Shown here: positions 20,396 to 28,672 of the stretch, one piece after another
Numbering within the stretch: the stretch's first letter is position 1
Layout: each line of letters begins with the position of its first letter
Origin: Chryseobacterium sp.
Lineage (GTDB): Bacteria; Bacteroidota; Bacteroidia; Flavobacteriales; Weeksellaceae
Assembly: GCF_029240215.1 (NCBI RefSeq)
Contig: NZ_JARBTK010000003.1
Location: 124,001-188,000, forward strand
Direction of reading: 5' to 3'
Length of the DNA stretch: 64,000 nucleotides
Program-made: the position numbers and the translations under genes
Notes under the pieces: model-generated
What the model was told of the DNA's origin: nothing
The model's database searches: none
The model's input: only the letters and a program-made list of their open reading frames with translations

Positions 20396-21274
20396 ATGAG
20401 CTCAGCAACCAAACATGGCCCGTTATTTACCATTTCAGATATTATTTATCTGGTTTTAGGAGTGATTTCTGCAAGTTTTGCTTTGAAATCTTTTCTCGTT
20501 CCCAATCACTTTTTAGACGGTGGTGTTACCGGAATTTCACTTTTATTGTACGAAGTCTATCATTGGAATTTAGGGCTGACTTTATTTATTTTAAATATTC
20601 CTTTTATTATTCTTGCGTACTTTCAGATCGGGAAACATTTTGCAATCAGAAGCAGTCTTACGATTCTTTTAATTGCATTGACAATGTATTTCATTCCTTT
20701 TCCGGAACTGACGCATGATAAACTATTAGTTGCAATGTTTGGAGGTTTCTTTTTAGGAATTGGAATTGGGCTTTCCATGCGTGGAGGCGGAACCTTCGAC
20801 GGAATGGAAGTTTTGGCATTGTTGACTTTCAAAAAAAGCAGTTTCAGTATCACTGAAATTATTTTAGGAATGAATGTCATTATTTTCATTATTGCCGCAA
20901 AATTCTTGAAAGTAGAAACCGCTTTGTATGCGATTATGACGTATCTCGTTGCAAGTCAGATTACTAAATACGTAATCGAAGGGATCGAAGCTTACACCGG
21001 CGTAACCATCGTTTCAGGAAACAGTGAAGAGATCAAAAAAGCTTTGGTTTTAACGATGAACAGAGGAATCACGGTTTACAAAGGAGAAAGAGGTTTTATG
21101 AAAGAATCTTTTGAACACAGCTCTGATGCAGATATTATTTTTACGATTGTTACAAGACTTGAAGTCAGAAAATTACAGAATATTGTACGTTCAATAGACC
21201 CGAAAGCATTTATATTTACCCAAACCGTCAGAGAACCGCAAGGCGGAATTGTAAAGGAAATTATAAAGCATTAA
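20396..21274 (+). CDS. YitT family membrane protein (DUF161 + DUF2179)
   Basis: 292 residues. An N-terminal membrane part with about five helices contains the family motif FLVPNHFLDGGVTGISLLL (about 34-52) and GIGIGLSMRGGGTFDGMEVLA. The C-terminal soluble domain (about 205-285) is a DUF2179 domain: VTIVSGNSEEIKKAL, RGITVYKGERGFM, and an IDPKAFIFTQTVREPQGG end. YitT proteins are widespread in Bacteroidota and Firmicutes with no firm function; transport has been suggested. The gene starts 8 nt after the HD hydrolase stop and so is likely in the same transcript. Confidence 0.9.
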   Translation: MSSATKHGPLFTISDIIYLVLGVISASFALKSFLVPNHFLDGGVTGISLLLYEVYHWNLGLTLFILNIPFIILAYFQIGKHFAIRSSLTILLIALTMYFIPFPELTHDKLLVAMFGGFFLGIGIGLSMRGGGTFDGMEVLALLTFKKSSFSITEIILGMNVIIFIIAAKFLKVETALYAIMTYLVASQITKYVIEGIEAYTGVTIVSGNSEEIKKALVLTMNRGITVYKGERGFMKESFEHSSDADIIFTIVTRLEVRKLQNIVRSIDPKAFIFTQTVREPQGGIVKEIIKH

Positions 21275-21318
21275 AATTTAAAATCTTGAGAATATCTTCA
21301 AGGTTTTTTTATTTAAAT

Positions 21319-21876
21319 ATGAATGTAATGAAAGACATTGAAAAATACATATTTACTTCTCAAAGACTAGGATTTAGAAACTGGAAATCAACCGATATCG
21401 AAGATTTATTTGAAATAAATTCAGATAATAGAGTGATGGAATTTTTTCCAAATATTGCAACGAAAAAACAGACCATCGATTTTGTTGAACGAATGAAAAC
21501 TCAATTCAAGAACAAAGGGTTTTGCTATTTTGCGGTTGATAAACTTGAAAATAATGAGTTTATTGGTTTTATTGGTCTTTCTGAGCAAACATTTGATTCT
21601 GAATTCACACCCTGCGTAGATATTGGTTGGAGAATAAAATTCAGCGAATGGAATAAAGGATTGGCTACTGAAGGAGCTAAAAGATGTCTTGATTATGCTT
21701 TGAATGACTTAAAGATTGAAAATATATACTCAATTGCTCCGAAAATAAATCTAAAATCTGAGCAGGTAATGGTGAAAATAGGTTTAAAAAAACAATATGA
21801 ATTTGAGCATCCTTTACTGATGAATGATTCTCGTTTAAAAGATTGTGTTTTATATAAGACAGAAAAAAATAATTAA
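21319..21876 (+). CDS. GNAT N-acetyltransferase (RimJ/RimL type)
   Basis: 185 residues from ATG 21319; a TTG at 21286 would lengthen it by 11 residues with no family support, and ATG 21328 is also possible. Domain motifs: TSQRLGFRNWKSTDIEDLFEI at the start (RimJ-like opening xTxRLxLRxW), FIGFIGLSE, VDIGWRIKFSEWNKGLATEGAKRCLDYAL holding the acetyl-CoA loop, and an asparagine-rich segment before the last strand. Enzymes of this group acetylate protein N termini or small molecules. Specific target unknown. A hairpin follows the stop. Confidence 0.82.
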   Translation: MNVMKDIEKYIFTSQRLGFRNWKSTDIEDLFEINSDNRVMEFFPNIATKKQTIDFVERMKTQFKNKGFCYFAVDKLENNEFIGFIGLSEQTFDSEFTPCVDIGWRIKFSEWNKGLATEGAKRCLDYALNDLKIENIYSIAPKINLKSEQVMVKIGLKKQYEFEHPLLMNDSRLKDCVLYKTEKNN

Positions 21877-21889
21877 AAATATGCATACA

Positions 21890-21922
21890 GCCTTATGAAT
21901 TTCGTTCGTAAGGCTTAATTTT
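21890..21922 (+). terminator. terminator after GNAT gene
   Basis: Arms GCCTTATGAA and TTCGTAAGGC (one G-U pair) around TTTCG, then TTAATTTT. The T tract also reads TAATTTTG (21916-21923), a possible -7 box for the DUF763 gene at 21946. Confidence 0.7.
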
Positions 21923-21945
21923 GTACAACAACCAACAACCAGATA

Positions 21946-23157
21946 ATGAAACGTTCCGGAACCGCCACATTACCTCTTCACTACGGAAAAGTCCCTCCCT
22001 GGCTTTACGAACGGATGTCTGTACTCGGACTTTCCATTGTAGAAGTTATGTTGGCTGACTATGGAAAGAATGAAGTGCTGAAAAGATTGGCAGATCCATT
22101 CTGGTTTCAGAGTTTCGGCGCTGTCATGGGAATGGATTGGCATTCTTCAGGAATTACCACTTCAGTAATGGGATCGTTGAAACAAAGCATCAACCCGAGA
22201 TCCAAAGAACTTGGAATTTATATCTGCGGTGGAAAAGGCAGATTTTCCAAAGAAACGCCCAACGAACTTCTTATCATCGCCGATAAAACAGGTTTAAATG
22301 GAACAGAGCTGGTCCGGGCAAGTAAGCTGTCTGCAAAAGTCGACAACACGGCAATTCAGGATGGTTACCAGTTGTATTTACACAACTTTATCGTTTCAAA
22401 CGAAGGAAATTGGGCAGTTGTACAGCAGGGAATGAACGATTCAGACGGAACGGCGAGACGTTATCATTGGCATTCTGAAAATATGGAATCATTTGTAGAC
22501 GAACCCCACAAAGGAATTCAAGGAATCAATCAGGGTCAGATTCTGAATTTGACAGCCAGTGAAGCTAAAGAAAGCCGAAAAGGAATTCTGGAAATTTCTC
22601 ATACCAATTCAGAAAAAATAATGCAGGATTTTGCCAATCTGATTTTACCAGCACATCACGATGTTCGTGCTTCTGATGTTGATTTAAAAAAACTGGGAAC
22701 ACTTCTGTACATGACCAGAGAAAACCAGCCTCAAAATTTTGAAGAACTATTATTACTAAAAGGAGTTGGACCGCGTACTTTACAAAGTCTTGCTTTGGTA
22801 AGTGAGGTTATTCACGGTGCGCCGTCAAGATTCCGGGATCCTGCGAGATTTTCTTTTGCTCATGGCGGAAAAGACGGGCATCCGTTTCCTGTTCCGTTGA
22901 AGGTTTACGATGAAACCATCGGAATTCTGCAAAAAGGAATCGAAAAATCAAAATTGGGGAATTCTGACAAATTGAAATCCATCAATAAACTTCATACGAT
23001 TATTTCAGAAGCTGAGAAAAATTTTACTCCGGATTTTAATATTAATGATGTGATTGAAGAAGAACGTCAAAATTCATGGCGATTTGGTGGAAAAACAGTT
23101 TTCGGAGATGCTGAAAAACCTTCAAAACCCAAACCGATTCAGCTTTCTTTATTTTAA
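21946..23157 (+). CDS. DUF763 domain protein
   Basis: 403 residues covering a whole DUF763 domain. It begins RSGTATLPLHYGKVPPWLYERM, contains FGAVMGMDWHSSGITTSV and GTARRYHWHSE with paired histidines, and a helix-hairpin-helix-like segment LLLKGVGPRTLQSLALV (about 266-282) followed by DPARFSFAHGGKDGHPFPV. Members are found in many archaea and scattered bacteria; no activity has been established that I know of. The HhH-like stretch hints at nucleic-acid contact. The gene is alone between a terminator and a dispersed repeat. Confidence 0.85.
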   Translation: MKRSGTATLPLHYGKVPPWLYERMSVLGLSIVEVMLADYGKNEVLKRLADPFWFQSFGAVMGMDWHSSGITTSVMGSLKQSINPRSKELGIYICGGKGRFSKETPNELLIIADKTGLNGTELVRASKLSAKVDNTAIQDGYQLYLHNFIVSNEGNWAVVQQGMNDSDGTARRYHWHSENMESFVDEPHKGIQGINQGQILNLTASEAKESRKGILEISHTNSEKIMQDFANLILPAHHDVRASDVDLKKLGTLLYMTRENQPQNFEELLLLKGVGPRTLQSLALVSEVIHGAPSRFRDPARFSFAHGGKDGHPFPVPLKVYDETIGILQKGIEKSKLGNSDKLKSINKLHTIISEAEKNFTPDFNINDVIEEERQNSWRFGGKTVFGDAEKPSKPKPIQLSLF

Positions 23158-23188
23158 AATTAAATTTTAAATTATAGTTGATTATCCA

Positions 23189-23259
23189 CTTTGTCATTCC
23201 GTAGGAATCTCAACGGTTTAAACCAAACTCTTCGCCGAGATTCCTACGGAATGACAAAG
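23189..23259. repeat. dispersed inverted repeat, copy 2
   Basis: Arms CTTTGTCATTCCGTAGGAAT and ATTCCTACGGAATGACAAAG are perfectly complementary, extended by CTC/GAG, with a divergent centre of about 25 nt. It lies in the 282-nt gap between DUF763 and the Crp/Fnr gene, where no other feature is seen except AT-rich promoter-like sequence. Confidence 0.9.
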
Positions 23260-23439
23260 CGGATCTTAAATTATATTAAAAATAAAAGGTTTTTAAAAAA
23301 TCACGTTTTTTATTTATAGGATAAAGATCATTTTCAAGAAAATTTTATGGTTAAAACACTTTTTCCGTTAAGGAAAAAAAATATGTTTAATTATTCCAAT
23401 AAAAATTTTAATTTTAAAAAACTTAAAAACATAGATTGA

Positions 23440-24030
23440 ATGACGAACAAAGCCTTAGAAATCTGTTATGATTTTCCGTTTTTTCTGGATGAAGAACTTG
23501 TTGAAATTTTTCATGCTCACGAAAAAGTATATTTCCAAAAAGGAGACTGCATTCTCGAAGAAGGAAAAACTGCCAACGAATATTATATTTTAGAAAAAGG
23601 TCTGGCCCGATCATTCGTCAATGATTTTAACGGAAATGAAGTAACGACACATTTTTTCGTGGAAAACGAAATTATTATTGAGGTTTCTTCTTTATTTCAG
23701 AGAATTCCAACCCAGGAAAATATCGTTTGCATTACAGATTGCGAATGCTGGAAGTTCAGCTTTGATACTTTTCAGGAATTATTTCACAAAATCCCGAACC
23801 TTAGAGAATGGGGAAGAGCATGGATGTCTCATCAGCTTTTTATTTGCAAACAGCGTTCTGTAGAAATGTTTACCCTGTCTGCAACAAAACGTTATCTCAA
23901 TCTTTTAGAGCAAAAACATCAGGTGATACAGTTTGCCCCGCTTAAACAAATAGCTTCATATCTTGGAGTTACCGATACTTCATTAAGCCGAATCCGAAAA
24001 GAATTGGTCTCTCATCCGAAGAAAAATTAA
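23440..24030 (+). CDS. Crp/Fnr-family transcriptional regulator
   Basis: 196 residues. The N-terminal cyclic-nucleotide-binding fold is visible (FFLDEELVEIFHAHEKVYFQ, GKTANEYYILEKGLARSFV, NGNEVTTHFF, about residues 8-75), then a long dimer helix, and a C-terminal helix-turn-helix LKQIASYLGVTDTSLSRIRKEL (about 167-188). The phosphate-binding cassette that holds cAMP in true CRP (FGE...RSA) is not present, so this is probably a Bacteroidota-type regulator with another signal or none. The VOC/SRPBCC cluster begins 77 nt downstream with a dyad-containing promoter region in between. Confidence 0.88.
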   Translation: MTNKALEICYDFPFFLDEELVEIFHAHEKVYFQKGDCILEEGKTANEYYILEKGLARSFVNDFNGNEVTTHFFVENEIIIEVSSLFQRIPTQENIVCITDCECWKFSFDTFQELFHKIPNLREWGRAWMSHQLFICKQRSVEMFTLSATKRYLNLLEQKHQVIQFAPLKQIASYLGVTDTSLSRIRKELVSHPKKN

Positions 24031-24044
24031 ATCTTGTCTTATGG

Positions 24045-24077
24045 CAAGTTGATTTTCATGGCAACTTGGTAATTTTG
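24045..24077 (+). promoter_or_regulatory. candidate promoter with overlapping dyad operator
   Basis: CAAGTTG and CAACTTG (24045-24051, 24062-24068) form a 7-bp inverted repeat with a 10-nt spacer. TTG at 24049-24051, an 18-nt gap, and TAATTTTG at 24070-24077 fit a Bacteroidota promoter. It sits between the Crp/Fnr gene and the VOC cluster, so the regulator may act here (inference). ATGGCAA also occurs twice as a direct repeat. Confidence 0.45.
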
Positions 24078-24107
24078 GTTAAAAGTTTTAACATTAAAAA
24101 TTACAAA

Positions 24108-24514
24108 ATGAAAATTAATCAGATTTATGTCAACCTTCCTGTAAAAGATATTCAGAAAACAAAAAAATTCTGGAGTAATGTAGGATTTACAATTAACGAA
24201 CAGTTTTCAGATGAGAAAGCGGTCTGTGTGGTTTTAAATGATAATACATTTGTCATGTTTTAACTGAAGAATATTTTCAGACTTTTTCTGAAAGACCTGT
24301 TCCAAAAGGAGACACTACACAGGTTTTGGTTGCCATTGGTTTAAACAGTCGTCAAGAAGTTGACGAGATTGTAAATGCAGCAGTTGCAAACGGTGCCACT
24401 CAACATGAGGAACCTCAGGATCACGGATGGATGTATCAAAATTCATTTTGGGACATCAACGGTCACGGCTGGAATGTAATGTTTGCAGATATATCTCAAA
24501 TGCCTACTGAATAA
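24108..24514 (+). pseudogene. VOC (glyoxalase/bleomycin-resistance) family gene with one-base frameshift
   Basis: The N-terminal part (MKINQIYVNLPVKDIQKTKKFW..., about 52 codons) stops at TAA 24261-24263. The C-terminal part resumes in another frame at ACT 24264 (TEEYFQTFSERPVPKGD...), and continues to 24514. Adding one base in the run ATGTTTTAACT would restore a continuous VOC protein of about 135 residues, the normal length. The frame offset between halves (2 mod 3) agrees with loss of a single T. Family members are metal-dependent small proteins used in aldehyde detoxification or drug binding. It could be a true pseudogene or a homopolymer sequencing error. Confidence 0.85.
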
Positions 24515-24625
24515 TATTTAAAAACAAAAGCCACAAAATTTCATCCAATTTTCACAAATAAAATCTGCGTAATCTGCGAGATAAAAAGAATCTGTATAAA
24601 TCTGCGGAAATAAAAATCAAACAAT

Positions 24626-25150
24626 ATGGACACACCAAAATCAAAGAAATTAGAGATCATCATTCCTGCATTTCGGGGGCACAGCCAGAATTTTATGATG
24701 GTTCTTGACGGAATTTCAGAAGAAGATGCTTTGAAAAGAATTGAAGGAAGGACGAATCACATTATCTGGATGGTAGGGAACTTTCTTGATATGCGTTATG
24801 CAATGGGAAATGTACTCGGACTTGAAGAAGAATTTGAATTTAAACAATATTTCTCTCAGGGAAAAGCATTGGATGAAAGTTTTAAATATCCTACTTTACA
24901 ACAGTTGAGAGATAGTTTTCATAAAATTTCACCCTTAGTGTATCAAAAGTTATTGGAAGTTTCAGATGAAGATATGGAAAAAGCTTTCCCGATGGGGATG
25001 AACATTGATTTTTTTCCGGAAAATGTGCTCAATTTTGTTGGGATGTGCATCGGTCGTGAAGATTATCTTTCCGGGCAAATCGGATTAATGCGCAGAATTC
25101 TTGGCTATGAAGGAATGAAGTATGACTTTGACGAGAATATGAAATATTGA
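24626..25150 (+). CDS. DinB-like four-helix protein
   Basis: 174 residues, helical, with features of the DinB/YfiT superfamily: a starting helix containing GHSQNFMMVLDGISEEDALKR (split), RTNHIIWMVGNFLDMRYAMG with the conserved histidine after an N-terminal helix pair, and a C-terminal helix GQIGLMRRILGYEG. The family includes metal-dependent thiol transferases (bacillithiol or mycothiol use) and proteins of unknown role. Its stop codon overlaps the first unit of a GATTAAA heptamer repeat. It is probably co-transcribed with the frameshifted VOC gene upstream. Confidence 0.75.
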   Translation: MDTPKSKKLEIIIPAFRGHSQNFMMVLDGISEEDALKRIEGRTNHIIWMVGNFLDMRYAMGNVLGLEEEFEFKQYFSQGKALDESFKYPTLQQLRDSFHKISPLVYQKLLEVSDEDMEKAFPMGMNIDFFPENVLNFVGMCIGREDYLSGQIGLMRRILGYEGMKYDFDENMKY

Positions 25151-25189
25151 TTAAAGATTAAAGATTAAAGATTAAAGATTAAAGATTAA
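25149..25189 (+). repeat. heptanucleotide tandem repeat (GATTAAA)5
   Basis: Five perfect GATTAAA units (25149-25183) plus a partial sixth (GATTAAT). The first unit overlaps the TGA stop of the DinB-like gene. It is followed after four bases by a tetranucleotide array. Confidence 0.95.
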
Positions 25190-25193
25190 TTTC

Positions 25194-25256
<63 letters not shown>

Positions 25257-25264
25257 ACAAAATC

Positions 25265-25696
25265 ATGGCAAAATTAAATCCATACCTCAATTTTGATGGT
25301 AAAGCAGAAGAAGCTTTTACGTTTTACAAATCTATTTTCGGTGGAGAATTCGTTGGCGGAATCCACAAAATGGGAAATGCTCCCGGAACTGAAAATTTAT
25401 CTGACGAAGAAAAAAATCGCGTAATGCACATTGCACTTCCGGTGGGTGGTGATCTTTTAATGGCTTCAGACATCGTTCCGTCATTCGGACAGACATTAAC
25501 GGTTGGAAATAACAATTACGTTTCTATTTTCCCGGACTCGAGAGAAGATGCAGACAGGATTTTCAAAGCACTTTCAGAAGACGGAAATATCGAAATGCCT
25601 ATTGAAGACCAGTTTTGGGGCGACTATTTTGGAAGCTTTCAGGATAAATTCGGAGTTTACTGGATGGTCAATTATAATGAAGAGTACACAAAATAA
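25265..25696 (+). CDS. VOC family protein, PhnB/YkuL-like
   Basis: 143 residues in the PhnB-like branch of the vicinal-oxygen-chelate fold: opening LNPYLNFDGKAEEAFTFYKSIFGGEF, middle MHIALPVGGDLLMASD, and ending WGDYFGSFQDKFGVYWMVNY, where the family's terminal W-x-x-N-Y is seen. This branch often lacks known catalytic activity. Its ATG lies only 8 nt after the (CTAA)n array, so array length changes would alter the leader directly. It shares the family with the frameshifted gene at 24.1 kb and the two-domain protein at 26.5 kb. Confidence 0.88.
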   Translation: MAKLNPYLNFDGKAEEAFTFYKSIFGGEFVGGIHKMGNAPGTENLSDEEKNRVMHIALPVGGDLLMASDIVPSFGQTLTVGNNNYVSIFPDSREDADRIFKALSEDGNIEMPIEDQFWGDYFGSFQDKFGVYWMVNYNEEYTK

Positions 25697-25762
25697 TCTT
25701 ATATTTAAGCAATAAAAGGGTGACTGAATTTTGGTTGCCCTTACTTTTAAAACAAATAAACG

Positions 25763-26176
25763 ATGGATCCGATAAAAATAGACATTACGATTTTAGCACC
25801 TGCAGAAAAAGTCTGGGACTATTTCAGTACTCCAAAGCATATTATGAAATGGAATTTTGCTCACGAAAGCTGGGAATGTCCAAGATCTGAAAATGACTTG
25901 AGAGTCGGTGGAAAATTCAACAACAGAATGGAAGCCAAAGACGGAAGTTTCGGTTTTGATTTTATTGGAATTTATGATGAGGTTATTCCGAATGAGAGAA
26001 TTAAATATCACATTGAGGATGGTAGAAATGTAGAAGTCATATTTGAAAAGATAGACGGAAATACGACAAAGGTTATTGAGATTTTCGATCCTGAAAAACA
26101 AAACTCAGTCGAAATGCAGCGTGATGGGTGGTATGCAATTTTGAACAACTTCCACAAGTACGTGGAAAATCACTGA
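25763..26176 (+). CDS. SRPBCC / AHSA1-like protein
   Basis: 137 residues. The opening IDITILAPAEKVWDYFSTPKHIMKWNFA is typical of the AHSA1 (activator of Hsp90 ATPase homologue 1) branch of the START/SRPBCC fold. Later come DLRVGGKFNNRMEAKDGSFGF and YDEVIPNERIKY, and a closing QRDGWYAILNNFHKYVE helix. The fold has a deep ligand pocket; the bacterial members are mostly without known ligands. It is in the middle of a co-directional run with VOC and other SRPBCC genes. Confidence 0.87.
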   Translation: MDPIKIDITILAPAEKVWDYFSTPKHIMKWNFAHESWECPRSENDLRVGGKFNNRMEAKDGSFGFDFIGIYDEVIPNERIKYHIEDGRNVEVIFEKIDGNTTKVIEIFDPEKQNSVEMQRDGWYAILNNFHKYVENH

Positions 26177-26191
26177 AATAAGAGTTGAATC

Positions 26192-26449
26192 ATGATCAAT
26201 CTGGTCATAATGGCAAGATGTTTAAAATCTTTTGATAATGATCATCATGCTGAAAAAAATAATTTTCTGCAGGGAGTGGTTACAGTCCCCGCAAGAAGAG
26301 CGTTGGAAAATAAAAAAATTGACTCATTAGAAAAACTCTCCTATTTTTCTGAAAATGAGATCATGCAACTTCATGGTTTTGGGAAAAATACAATGAAGAA
26401 GCTGAAAAACTATATGCAGGAACAGCGAGTTTCTTTTAAAAAAAATTAA
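26192..26449 (+). CDS. small helix-hairpin-helix protein resembling RNA polymerase alpha C-terminal domain
   Basis: 85 residues; ATG 26192 is used, ATG 26210 is an alternative. The C-terminal two thirds reads VPARRALENKKIDSLEKLSYFSENEIMQLHGFGKNTMKKL (split by helices), which is the pattern of the HhH domain found in RNAP alpha-CTD and in many short stand-alone Bacteroidota proteins (xxARRAL...LHGxGxxxxxxL). These are usually annotated as DNA-binding or hypothetical. It starts 15 nt after the AHSA1-like gene and ends 3 nt before the next VOC gene, so it is part of the operon. Confidence 0.72.
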   Translation: MINLVIMARCLKSFDNDHHAEKNNFLQGVVTVPARRALENKKIDSLEKLSYFSENEIMQLHGFGKNTMKKLKNYMQEQRVSFKKN

Positions 26450-26452
26450 ACA

Positions 26453-27316
26453 ATGAATAACGATATTTTTCCATGCCTCTGGTACGATGGAGACGGCAAA
26501 GAATCAGCAGAATTTTACTGCAACGTTTTTAACGGAGCAATCACGGCAGACACGCCCGTTGTATTAAATATTGATCTTTTTGGTCAGAAACTAATGCTTT
26601 TAAACGGAGGTCCGCAATTTGAAAAAAACGCTTCTGTTTCTTTTATGGTCATGTGTGAAACGGAAGATGAAGTTCAGAAATATTGGGAGCAATTAGAGCA
26701 AGGAGGAATTGTTTTGATGCCTCTCGATTCTTATCCGTGGAGTAAAAAGTACGGTTGGGTTCGCGATAAATTCGGAGTGACATGGCAATTGTATTTGGGT
26801 GAAAAAGAAAATGAACAGAAAATTATTCCGACGCTGATGTTCCTTCATCAAAACAATGGAAAAGCAATGGAAGCGATGGAATTGTATACTCGGGTTTTTC
26901 CGAATTCCAAAATTGGCAAAGTTTTAAAATATGGAGACGGGGTAGGAGATGAAAGCCATGAAGTTCCGGAAAATGTACAGCACGCTCATTTTGAAATTGA
27001 CGGTTATTCTATGTTCTGTATGGATAATTCTTACGATCACAAATTTGACTTCAACGAAGGAATTTCTATGGTTGTCATGACCAACGATCAGGAACAGACA
27101 GATCACCTTTGGAATTCACTTACCAGCGATGGAGGAAGAGAAAGTATGTGCGGTTGGCTGAAAGATAAATTCGGATTCAGCTGGCAAATTGTGCCGAAAA
27201 AATTGATTCAATTGATGAATGATCCCGATCCCGAAAAAGCTCAACAAGTTGTTCAGGCAATGATGAAAATGCAGAAAATCATCATCAAAGATTTGGAGGA
27301 AGCTTATCATTCATAA
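26453..27316 (+). CDS. two-domain VOC (PhnB-like) protein
   Basis: 287 residues made of two PhnB-like halves. The first (about 1-123) opens IFPCLWYDGDGKESAEFYCNVF and ends DKFGVTWQLYLGE. The second (about 130-265) opens IIPTLMFLHQNNGKAMEAMELYTRVFPNS and ends DKFGFSWQIVPKK, followed by a short helix with paired QVVQAMMKMQK. The repeated DKFGxxWQ ends show internal duplication. Ligand unknown. Tightly spaced (3 nt) behind the HhH protein gene. Confidence 0.88.
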   Translation: MNNDIFPCLWYDGDGKESAEFYCNVFNGAITADTPVVLNIDLFGQKLMLLNGGPQFEKNASVSFMVMCETEDEVQKYWEQLEQGGIVLMPLDSYPWSKKYGWVRDKFGVTWQLYLGEKENEQKIIPTLMFLHQNNGKAMEAMELYTRVFPNSKIGKVLKYGDGVGDESHEVPENVQHAHFEIDGYSMFCMDNSYDHKFDFNEGISMVVMTNDQEQTDHLWNSLTSDGGRESMCGWLKDKFGFSWQIVPKKLIQLMNDPDPEKAQQVVQAMMKMQKIIIKDLEEAYHS

Positions 27317-27363
27317 ATCTTTCGGCTTGCTGTTTGATGTGATTTGTGTAAAAAGATTTGCCT

Positions 27364-28197
27364 ATGAGAACACAGAACAAGTCAAAATCTCTGTCAAAAG
27401 TACCTAAAGATGGATTGTATCCTGAAATCATCAGAGAAAATTACTTAGGAAGCAAAAAATTGCATAACAAGACAGCCGTAATTTCCGGTGGAGACAGCGG
27501 AATCGGGCAGTCTGTAGCCGTTCATTTTGTGAGAGAAGGTGCAGATGTTGTTATCATTTATAAAGAAAATGATAAAGATGCAAAAGAAACCCTCAAACTT
27601 GTAGAAAAAGAAGGTCAGAAATGTATCTTAATGAAAGGGGACATTTCTAAAAAAGCCTTCAGGAATAAATGTCTGGAAAGAATAAAAAAAGAATGGAAAG
27701 AAATTGATGTTCTGGTCAATAATGCAGGAATTCAGTTTCCGAAAAGTGATGTTGAAAAGATTTCCGACGATCAGATTTCCGAAACTTTTAATGTCAATAT
27801 TATTTCTATGATTTCTTTTACGAGAGATCTTTTAAAATTGATGAAAAAAGGCGGAAGAATAATCTGCACAACCTCTGTCACAGCATACCGTGGAAGTGAG
27901 CATTTGGTAGACTACTCAGCAACAAAAGGTGCAATTGCCACTTTTATCAGATCATTATCTGTAAATCTTGCCGAAAAGAAAATTTTGGTAAACGGAGTTG
28001 CTCCTGGTCCAATTTGGACTCCTTTAGTGAAAGAAACTTTTGAAGATATTGCATCTTTCGGGAAAGATACGCCACTAAAAAGAGCAGGTCAACCTTCGGA
28101 AGTTGCTCCGGCTTATGTGTTTTTAGCTTCAGAAGATTCAAGCTTTATTACCGGAGAAATTATCCACATCAATGGCGGCGATTTTGTCGGAGGATAA
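27364..28197 (+). CDS. SDR family oxidoreductase
   Basis: 277 residues from ATG 27364; a TTG two codons earlier also fits the frame but is not preferred. Classical short-chain dehydrogenase: Rossmann motif SGGDSGIGQS (about 41-50), NNAGIQ, catalytic Ser in TTSVTAYRGS and the pair Tyr184/Lys188 in YSATKG. The 40-residue lead (LYPEIIRENYLGSKKLHNK) before the Rossmann fold matches the YhdF/YghA-like subfamily of general-stress aldehyde or glucose dehydrogenases. It uses NAD(P)H; the substrate cannot be read from sequence. In the middle of the VOC/SRPBCC run. Confidence 0.9.
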   Translation: MRTQNKSKSLSKVPKDGLYPEIIRENYLGSKKLHNKTAVISGGDSGIGQSVAVHFVREGADVVIIYKENDKDAKETLKLVEKEGQKCILMKGDISKKAFRNKCLERIKKEWKEIDVLVNNAGIQFPKSDVEKISDDQISETFNVNIISMISFTRDLLKLMKKGGRIICTTSVTAYRGSEHLVDYSATKGAIATFIRSLSVNLAEKKILVNGVAPGPIWTPLVKETFEDIASFGKDTPLKRAGQPSEVAPAYVFLASEDSSFITGEIIHINGGDFVGG

Positions 28198-28225
28198 ATA
28201 ATTTTACCTAAAACCTAAAAATTAT

Positions 28226-28654
28226 ATGGAAACTTTAGAATATAATATTGAAATAGATGCTACTCCGGAAAGAGTATGGACTGTACTTTGGGACGATTTG
28301 AGCTATAGACAATGGACTTCTGCATTCACCGAAGGTTCATTTTATATTGGAACTTGGGAAGAAGATAGTCTAATGAAATTTTTTGATCCCAATAACAACG
28401 GAATGTACAGCCGTGTTTTAAAAAATGATCCGAATAAAGAAATGACTTTTCTGCACTTAGGTGAAATCTACGACGGAGTAGAAGTTCCTCAGGATTGGGG
28501 AGATGCTATAGAATCCTATATTTTGGAAGAAACTGAAACAGGAACAAACTTAACCGCAAAAATCAACACTTCGGAGGAATTTAAAGGCTTTTTTGAAGAT
28601 AAATTTCCGGCGGCACTTCAGAATGTTAAAAACTTATCTGAAAATCAATTATAA
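28226..28654 (+). CDS. SRPBCC family protein, first of a tandem pair
   Basis: 142 residues with the SRPBCC/START opening YNIEIDATPERVWTVLWDDLSYRQW and a middle KNDPNKEMTFLHLGEIYDG. The next gene (19 nt downstream) begins the same way (ETLSYEIIIDAPKQKIWDVLWGENTYSEW), so the pair arose by duplication. Ligand unknown; the family includes polyketide cyclases, lipid-transfer and Hsp90-activator-like proteins. Confidence 0.85.
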   Translation: METLEYNIEIDATPERVWTVLWDDLSYRQWTSAFTEGSFYIGTWEEDSLMKFFDPNNNGMYSRVLKNDPNKEMTFLHLGEIYDGVEVPQDWGDAIESYILEETETGTNLTAKINTSEEFKGFFEDKFPAALQNVKNLSENQL

Positions 28655-28672
28655 TTTACAAAATTTAAAATT

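Noticed and set aside
24535..24620. AATCTGCGTAATCTGCGAG-type fragments
   Set aside because: Short, imperfect direct repeats that look like worn intergenic filler; no structure strong enough to list as a feature.
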